Positions 58,666 to 64,000 of a stretch of 64,000 nucleotides of DNA are shown in pieces. The DNA is from CAZGMC01 sp964526565 (GTDB lineage: Bacteria; Pseudomonadota; Alphaproteobacteria; DSM-16000; Inquilinaceae). The position numbers and the translations under genes were made by a program. Every line of letters begins with the position of its first letter. Position 1 is the stretch's first letter. The notes under the pieces were generated by a model. The model was not told the DNA's origin and did not search any database. It worked only from the letters and a program-made list of their open reading frames with translations. Location: the NCBI GenBank assembly GCA_964526565.1, contig CAZGMC010000004.1:1-64000 (forward strand). The letters run 5' to 3'.

Positions 58666-60339
58666 TCAGTCCGCCGGCCTGCCCCAGAACGGCCGGGCGT
58701 CGGTGAAGGCGTCCCAGTCGGCGCGCAGGCGCAGCTCCATGTCCAGCAGGCCGCGGCGGTGCCAGCCGATCAGGATGCCGGCGGCGCCGCGCAGGTCGTC
58801 GGCGCCGTTGCCAACCGCAATGACGGCAGCGGCATGGTCGGCGATCACCGTGTCGAGCAGGTGCTCGGCGACCGCCACGTCGTTCAGCCGGCCCAGGCTC
58901 TTCTGCAGCCCGGTCAGCGCCTTGACATAGGCGCGGCCGCGCCGGGCCGGGTATAGCGACAGGAAGAACTCGGTCAGGTAGCGCAGCTTCTTCAGCTCGA
59001 TACGGACCTGATGCCGCTCCGCCGGGCCGAGCCGGGCAAAGCCGCGGCCGCGCTTGAGCGCCTTGCGGTGGCGCCGGTCGAGCAGGCGGTCGGCCACCTC
59101 GGTCGCCGCCCGGTCGAGCGCTGCCATGTCGCCGCCACCGCGCCAGCCGCGGCCCTCGATCCACGCGCCGAGGCCGAGCAGCAGGCCGGTCGCCCGGTCG
59201 GAGTCGATGGCGGCGCGCGCCTGGTCGTAGCCGCGGGCGCGCTCGGCCTCGGCGGCGCGGCCCAGCACCGCCAGGTCGGCGCGGTCGGCCAGGGTTTCGG
59301 CCACCGGTGCCAGCAGCTCGGCCAGGAACACGTCCCAGTCGCGGGCCGCGCCCAGGGCGTTGGCCAGCCAGCGCGCCTCACCGGCCAGCCGGTCGGTCTC
59401 GGCGTCGCCGAGCAGCGGCCGGAACGCCACCAGGGCCGAGCGCAGCCGGCGCAGCGCCACGCGCACCTGGTGGACGCCCTCCGGCTCGCGGCCGTCCAGC
59501 GCAGTGGCCAGGTTGGCCAGGCAGTGGCGCAGGCAGCCGCGCAGGATGCCGGCCAGGGCGTCCCCGGCGCTGGCATCGTCGGGCAGTTCCAGGGCGGCGG
59601 CCTGGCGATAGGGCGGGACGGCGGCGTCGGCCAGCAGGTAGCCCCGCGCCGACTTGGTCAGAGTCTCGACCCGCAGCGGCGCCAGCGCCTGCAGCTCGGC
59701 GGCGAAGCGATAGAGGGCGGCGGGGGCGCCACGCTGCAGCTCCAGCTCGACTTCGCTGATTGGGCGGGTGGCGTCGCCGGCCTCGACGGTACCGGCATCG
59801 AAGGCGATCTCCACCTGGGCGCCCGGCCCGCCATCGGCCTGCGGCACGGCGACGACGCGGGTGGTGCGGTCGATCCGGGTGGAGAAGACGGGCACCAGGT
59901 CGCCGGGGTCGATCCCGTGGAGCAGGTTGCGGGCCGGCCGCGCCGTCAGCGCCGTCAGGTCGGGCCGGGCCGAGGGCACCGCTGCCTCCCACTCGCCGCG
60001 GCCGAACAGGACCGCGCCATCGTCGTCCTCGGCCTTGAGGGTCTGGACGAAGCCGTCGCCGCTGCGGCGCACGCGCAGCCCGGCGCCGCGGCGCAGCAGC
60101 CGCCGGTCGGCCGTGTCATAGTAGACGCTGTCCAGCTGCTTCGTCGCCGCCGGCCCCAGCGCCCGCGCCGCAACCGGCTCGGCGTCGCGCAGCCGGGCCA
60201 GCGCCTCGGGGGCAACGGCCAGCTTCAGCTCGATCTCGGTGTCCGCCGGCGGCGGCGCCAGCGCCTCGTCGCCGGTGAGGGCCCCGGCTCCGTTCGCAAC
60301 GCCCGATTCGACCCCGTCATGCTCTGCGGCGGCCACCAT
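58666..60339 (-). CDS. CYTH-CHAD domain protein
   Basis: This 557-residue protein has an N-terminal CYTH domain (about 34-230) with the EIELKL (ExExK) signature and KTLKAEDD-like strands typical of triphosphate tunnel enzymes. The C-terminal CHAD domain (about 255-555) has conserved histidines in VHQVRVALRRLRSAL and RHQVRIELKKLRYLTEFF. CHAD domains bind polyphosphate, and CYTH hydrolyses triphosphates, so a role in polyphosphate or inorganic triphosphate handling is likely. The N-terminal 30 residues are a low-complexity linker. Confidence 0.92.
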   Translation of the reverse strand: MVAAAEHDGVESGVANGAGALTGDEALAPPPADTEIELKLAVAPEALARLRDAEPVAARALGPAATKQLDSVYYDTADRRLLRRGAGLRVRRSGDGFVQTLKAEDDDGAVLFGRGEWEAAVPSARPDLTALTARPARNLLHGIDPGDLVPVFSTRIDRTTRVVAVPQADGGPGAQVEIAFDAGTVEAGDATRPISEVELELQRGAPAALYRFAAELQALAPLRVETLTKSARGYLLADAAVPPYRQAAALELPDDASAGDALAGILRGCLRHCLANLATALDGREPEGVHQVRVALRRLRSALVAFRPLLGDAETDRLAGEARWLANALGAARDWDVFLAELLAPVAETLADRADLAVLGRAAEAERARGYDQARAAIDSDRATGLLLGLGAWIEGRGWRGGGDMAALDRAATEVADRLLDRRHRKALKRGRGFARLGPAERHQVRIELKKLRYLTEFFLSLYPARRGRAYVKALTGLQKSLGRLNDVAVAEHLLDTVIADHAAAVIAVGNGADDLRGAAGILIGWHRRGLLDMELRLRADWDAFTDARPFWGRPAD

Positions 60340-60675
60340 CCCTGCCTCCCCAATCCCTGTTGCCTGTCCATGCCTGCCGGCCGCCGGTCGGGCCGTGTTA
60401 CGGGCAACATGTAGCCGTTACCCACCCATCGTCAATTCTATGACGATTTTGTTAAGGCGTCGGGCCGGCCAACAGCGACACGGTCCCGCTGTCCGACATT
60501 CAACGCACATTTATGAAGAAATATTGGTAATAAAAGTACAAGAGCGTGCGATGCATGCCGGCCATGAGGCACTCGGCCGTTGGTGCGAGGCCGGGGGCGA
60601 GGCCGGGGGCGAGGCCGGGGGCGAGGCCGGGGGCGAGGGTGGCAGCGGCGGCCACAGCACGGCCACGACCCGCCG
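60340..60675. other. Intergenic region with 12-base repeats
   Basis: No gene is visible in these 336 bases. Four exact copies of the 12-base unit GAGGCCGGGGGC lie at 60587-60634, near the 3' end of the methyltransferase gene. The part 60420-60545 is less GC-rich and may hold the CYTH-CHAD promoter. Confidence 0.6.
60587..60634. repeat. 12-base tandem repeat x4
   Basis: Four perfect head-to-tail copies of GAGGCCGGGGGC. They have no spacers and are not translated in any supported frame. Confidence 0.9.
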
Positions 60676-61737
60676 TCAGCCGGCGGCGGGCTTTTCCAGC
60701 AGCAGCACCTTGGACATGAAGGCCAGGTCGACGCCGCCGAGGCGCAGGCCGGCGTCTTCGAACAGGGCGGGCAGGTCGTCGCGCGTGTAGTCGTCGTAAT
60801 AGGGCTCGTGGTAGGCCAGCGGGAAATAGCCCAGCACACCGTCCCAGTCCGGCCGGTCGCCGCGCTGGATGCTGTCAACGAAGACGAAGGCACCGCCGGG
60901 CTTGAGCACCCGCGCCGCCTCGGCAGCCACCTGCCGACGCACCGCGCGCGGCAGCTCGTGGAACAGATAGACGCTGGTGACGATGTCGACGCTCTCGTCC
61001 GCGGCCGGGATCGCCTCCCCCGCCGCCTGCACGAAGCGGACCCGCGGCCAGCGCGCCAGCCGCCGCCGCGCCTCGGCCAGATAGGGCCCGGACAGGTCGA
61101 GCGCGGTGACCTCGACACGCGGGTGGTTGTCCTTGACATGGGTGAGGAACTGTCCGGTGCCGGTGCCGATGTCCAGCAGCCGGATGCCCGCGGCCGGCCA
61201 CCCGGCGCGGGCGCGCTGGCGCACGGCGTGGCCGATGGGCACCAGCGCCTGGCGGCGCATCATGTCGGCGGCGCCGCGGAACAGCACCTCGACCTGGTAG
61301 TCGTACAGCCGGGCCGAGTGCTCCGACAGGTAGCCGTCGCTCTGGAAGTGGAAGTTGCGCAGGAAGTACTCGGGCAGGGCCGCCGCGCCGGGCGGCAGTG
61401 CCTGCGTCACCTCGTCGTGGCTGCCCTGCTGGCGGCGCCGGTTGACGCGCGGCAGCTCGGCGAAATAGGCACGCGCCTCGGCCAGCACCGCGGACGGGGG
61501 GCGAACCAGATCATGCGGCATGCGGTAGACGCCGCGGGCGATGTTGTCCCAGTCGCGCCAGGCCAGCTCCGCCACGTCGCGCAACACGGCGCGGCTGCCC
61601 GGCACCTCGAACGGCTCACGCGGCCGCGGATAGGTGCCGCGCGACAGCCGCGCGGTCAGCAGCGCGTTGCCGAAGAACCAGCCGACGCGGGCCGCCTGTC
61701 CCGCCGCATAGGTGATGCCGTCGAGCGCCGTGGCCAT
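60676..61737 (-). CDS. Class I SAM-dependent methyltransferase
   Basis: This 353-residue methyltransferase of unknown acceptor has a C-terminal Rossmann domain with motif I LLDIGTGTGQFL (near residue 188), the acidic LDLSGPYLAEARRRL, motif VDIVTSVYLFHEL and LKPGGAFVFVDS. The N-terminal 150 residues are helical and specific to this group. There, EYFLRNFHFQSDGYLSEHSARLYDYQVEVLF precedes the SAM domain. The ATG at 61737 is used; 14 upstream codons are possible. It is divergent from the DUF427 gene. Confidence 0.88.
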   Translation of the reverse strand: MATALDGITYAAGQAARVGWFFGNALLTARLSRGTYPRPREPFEVPGSRAVLRDVAELAWRDWDNIARGVYRMPHDLVRPPSAVLAEARAYFAELPRVNRRRQQGSHDEVTQALPPGAAALPEYFLRNFHFQSDGYLSEHSARLYDYQVEVLFRGAADMMRRQALVPIGHAVRQRARAGWPAAGIRLLDIGTGTGQFLTHVKDNHPRVEVTALDLSGPYLAEARRRLARWPRVRFVQAAGEAIPAADESVDIVTSVYLFHELPRAVRRQVAAEAARVLKPGGAFVFVDSIQRGDRPDWDGVLGYFPLAYHEPYYDDYTRDDLPALFEDAGLRLGGVDLAFMSKVLLLEKPAAG

Positions 61738-61924
61738 GGTTCGGGTCCGTCCCCTTCTGTTGCCTGCGACAGCAAACATGAGCCGCGGCGGCGCTCCGCC
61801 AAGGGGGCGGTGTCGCGGTCACCCGGCTCCGGCTTTGCCGAAATCCTTAGTCAATGGCCGGGGCGCAGCGGTGCACCATATCCCTGCCAGCCATCGCATC
61901 GGCCATCGCATCCGGAGAACCTCC

Positions 61925-62395
61925 ATGACCGCCCGCGAATCCGTCTGGGACTATCCCCGCCCGCCCCGCCTGGAGCACACCGGCAAGCACCTGACCGTGA
62001 CCGCCGGCGGCCGCGTCATCGCCGACACCAGCCGCGGCTGGCGGGTGCTGGAGACCAGCCACCCGCCGACCTACTACATCCCGGCCGCCGACGTGGACAC
62101 CACGGTGCTGCGCCCCAATGGCCGCCGCAGCATCTGTGAGTTCAAGGGCGTCGCACAATATTTCGACCTGGTACTGGACAGCGACGTGCGGCCATCCGCG
62201 GCCTGGGCCTATCCCCAGCCGACACCCGACTTCGCGGCGATCCGCGACTGCCTGTCCTTCTACGCCGGCAGCGTCGATGCCTGCACCGTGGCCGGCGAGA
62301 CGGTCCAGGCCCAGCCGGGCGACTTCTACGGCGGCTGGGTGACCGCCGACCTGGACGGGCCGTTCAAGGGCGGCCCCGGCACGCTGGGCTGGTGA
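61925..62395 (+). CDS. DUF427 domain protein
   Basis: This 156-residue small beta-rich protein of unknown function has the DUF427 core. ESVWDYPRPPRLEHTGKHLTV and GRVIADTSRGWRVLETSHPPTYYIP lead to CEFKGVAQYFDL and the C-terminal CTVAGETVQAQPGDFYGGWVTADL with GPFKGGPGTLGW. The ATG at 61925 gives the normal family length. It stands alone. Confidence 0.93.
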   Translation: MTARESVWDYPRPPRLEHTGKHLTVTAGGRVIADTSRGWRVLETSHPPTYYIPAADVDTTVLRPNGRRSICEFKGVAQYFDLVLDSDVRPSAAWAYPQPTPDFAAIRDCLSFYAGSVDACTVAGETVQAQPGDFYGGWVTADLDGPFKGGPGTLGW

Positions 62396-62849
62396 CGGCG
62401 CCGCTGCCGCCCGAGCGCGCCAAGAATATCGGGGAAATCTGGAGTAGTCATGGTTGCAACCGTACCCCGCAACCATGAATAATGTCAATAACGCAGGGTG
62501 AATCCAAATATAGAATCCGGCTCTCTGCCAAAAGATTAGCAGTTTGTTTACGGATCGCTTGTATCTTGACCGCGCGACCGCACGGGGGCGGCTGCGGGCA
62601 TGCAGCCGGTACAGCGAGCGCGCGGCCCGATCGGGGGATAGGGCGGCGCAGTCGCCGGGGGGCGCAGGGCCCGGCGCCCCCCGTCCGCTTCCTTCGCTTC
62701 CTTGGACGGTGAATGCGTGACCGGCGGGCCCCGCGCAACCCGCGGGCGCCGCGCCCGCTGCCGTGAAATTTGCGAGACAGCGTTGCAAAGGCGGGCGGCC
62801 TGTGCTTCGTTCCGCAGGCTCAAACCATTAAGCTCGGGGAACGTCCGCC
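62396..62849. other. Intergenic region upstream of pgk
   Basis: These 454 bases carry no gene. They include a perfect 10-base inverted repeat TCATGGTTGC / GCAACCATGA (62448-62457 and 62469-62478), with an 11-base loop, about 370 bases before pgk. The surrounding sequence is less GC-rich than the coding DNA. The region should hold the pgk promoter, which I could not place. Confidence 0.55.
62448..62478. promoter_or_regulatory. 10-base inverted repeat between DUF427 gene and pgk
   Basis: TCATGGTTGC and GCAACCATGA pair perfectly around AACCGTACCCC. It could be a protein-binding site or an RNA hairpin that ends the DUF427 transcript; no T-tract follows. Confidence 0.45.
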
Positions 62850-64000
62850 ATGACTTCTTTCAAGACCCTCGACGACATCGATGTGGCCGGCAAGACCGTG
62901 CTCGTCCGCGGCGACCTCAACGTGCCGGTGAAGAACGGCACGGTCACCGACAGCACGCGCCTGAACCGGCTGGCGCCGACCCTGAACGAGCTCGCCGACA
63001 AGGGCGCCAAGGTGGTGGTCATGTCCCACTTCGGCCGGCCCAAGGGCAAGAAGAACCTGGACTATTCGCTGAAGCCGGTGGTCCCGGCGCTGGAGAAGGC
63101 GCTGGGCGGGCGCACGGTGGCGTTCGCCGAGGACTGTGTCGGCCCGACCGCCGAGGAGGCGGTCAAGGCGCTGCAGCCGGGCCATTTCCTGCTGCTGGAA
63201 AACCTGCGCTTCTACGCCGAGGAGGAGAAGAACGACGAGGGCTTCGCCAAGCAGCTCGCCGCGCTGGGCGACATCTACGTCAACGACGCCTTCGCCAGCG
63301 CCCACCGCGCCCACGCCTCGACCGAGGCGATCGCCCGGCTGCTGCCCAACGCCGCCGGCCGCCTGATGGAGGCCGAGCTGGTCGCCCTGACCAAGGCACT
63401 GGAGCAGCCGCAGCGGCCGGTCGCGGCCGTGGTCGGCGGCGCCAAGATCTCCACCAAGCTCGACCTGCTCGGCAACCTGGTGCAGAAGGTGGACAAGCTG
63501 GTGCTGGGCGGCGGCATGGCCAACACCTTCCTCTATGCCCAGGGCACCGAGATCGGCTCCAGCCTGTGCGAGAAGGACATGGCCGAGGCGGCGCAGGAGA
63601 TCATGAAGAAGGCCAAGGCGGCCAGCTGCGAGATCGTGCTGCCGACCGACGCCGTGGTGGCGCCGGCGTTCAAAGAGGGGCAGCCGACCCAGACCGTGCC
63701 GGTGACCAGCATCCCGGCCGACCAGATGATCCTGGATGTCGGGCCGGAGAGTGTGCGCGCGCTCGGCGAGCTGCTCGACCAGTGCAAGACGGTGGTCTGG
63801 AACGGCCCGCTGGGCGCCTTTGAGGTGGCGCCTTTCGACACCGGCACCAGCGAGGTGGCGAAGCACGCCGCCGAGCTGACCCAGGCCGGCAAGGTGCTGA
63901 GCGTGGCCGGCGGCGGCGACACCGTGGCCGCCCTGGACCACGCCGGCGTGCTGGGCCAGTTCAGCTATGTCTCCACCGCCGGCGGCGCCTTCCTTGAGTG
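62850..64000 (+). CDS. pgk: Phosphoglycerate kinase (3' end beyond window)
   Basis: Pgk transfers a phosphate between 1,3-bisphosphoglycerate and ADP in glycolysis and carbon fixation. From the ATG at 62850, 383 codons are visible. They include MTSFKTLDDIDVAGKTVLVR, RGDLNVPVKNG, SHFGRPKGKKN, NDAFASAHRAHAST, VVGGAKISTKLDLLGNL and the last domain up to STAGGAFLE, close to the usual C-terminus (about 390-400 residues). The frame is open to the window edge. A GGGGAACG site precedes the ATG. Confidence 0.98.
   Translation, partial: MTSFKTLDDIDVAGKTVLVRGDLNVPVKNGTVTDSTRLNRLAPTLNELADKGAKVVVMSHFGRPKGKKNLDYSLKPVVPALEKALGGRTVAFAEDCVGPTAEEAVKALQPGHFLLLENLRFYAEEEKNDEGFAKQLAALGDIYVNDAFASAHRAHASTEAIARLLPNAAGRLMEAELVALTKALEQPQRPVAAVVGGAKISTKLDLLGNLVQKVDKLVLGGGMANTFLYAQGTEIGSSLCEKDMAEAAQEIMKKAKAASCEIVLPTDAVVAPAFKEGQPTQTVPVTSIPADQMILDVGPESVRALGELLDQCKTVVWNGPLGAFEVAPFDTGTSEVAKHAAELTQAGKVLSVAGGGDTVAALDHAGVLGQFSYVSTAGGAFLE

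Overview
The window is GC-rich (by eye well above 65%) and densely coded, with long antisense shadow frames. The gene content points to an alphaproteobacterium, most likely a Rhodospirillales-like lineage. It has a DUF1476 (F1-ATPase inhibitor zeta) gene, a DUF2336 protein, a petABC bc1 operon, an FnrL/FixK-type regulator with a matching FNR box, a TAXI-TRAP transporter, a BKACE enzyme, an HWE-type histidine kinase and an NtrC/sigma-54-like urea uptake operon. This placement is inference from gene content only.

Layout. 1-836 is non-coding with degenerate repeats. 837-5011 holds a phosphoglycolate-type phosphatase and the glmU-glmS pair for UDP-GlcNAc and GlcN6P synthesis. 5157-7810 is petA-petB-petC on the minus strand. 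8048-15413 carries a tRNA methyltransferase, a DUF2272 protein, an acyl-CoA ligase/PLP-decarboxylase pair of the exosortase-A-associated type, an Fnr-type regulator, a GNAT-like protein behind a perfect FNR box and a GalT-like protein. 15427-25424 holds a SLAC1/TehA channel, pyrE, a tyrosine phosphatase, a 1410-residue CheB-CheR-PAS-HWE kinase with its receiver, purS-purC and an NRDE protein. 25619-27341 has the ATPase inhibitor, rplM-rpsI with promoter and leader hairpin, and tRNA-Ala(GGC) with terminator.

27382-33451 is a BKACE enzyme followed by a TAXI-TRAP operon ending in a UspA protein and a conserved unknown. 33851-36719 has a DUF4914 protein with a PEPCK-like P-loop, convergent with an exported rhodanese and a lipoprotein cytochrome c. 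36992-40417 carries DUF2336, Cu/Zn superoxide dismutase and NnrS. 41291-45885 has a GNAT, two tiny helical proteins, a LysR regulator, an AcuI-type reductase and a CBS protein. 46149-55586 is urtABCDE under a candidate sigma-54 promoter, then ureD. The locus is then interrupted by two DUF29 copies, a Uma2 nuclease-like gene, an Xre antitoxin with a truncated toxin, and a palindromic mobile repeat, and resumes with ureA only. 55603-57942 is a HpaB-family flavoenzyme divergent from a TetR regulator, with an operator candidate between them. 58142-64000 has a short membrane fragment, a CYTH-CHAD protein, a methyltransferase, DUF427 and the start of pgk.

The clearest biological stories are oxygen/NO-linked respiration (bc1, Fnr, NnrS, SodC) and a nitrogen-scavenging urea operon whose urease part looks broken up by insertion and loss. 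The least explained items are the orphan ligase/decarboxylase pair, the CheB-CheR kinase with an altered esterase triad, and the DUF4914/cytochrome/rhodanese neighbourhood.
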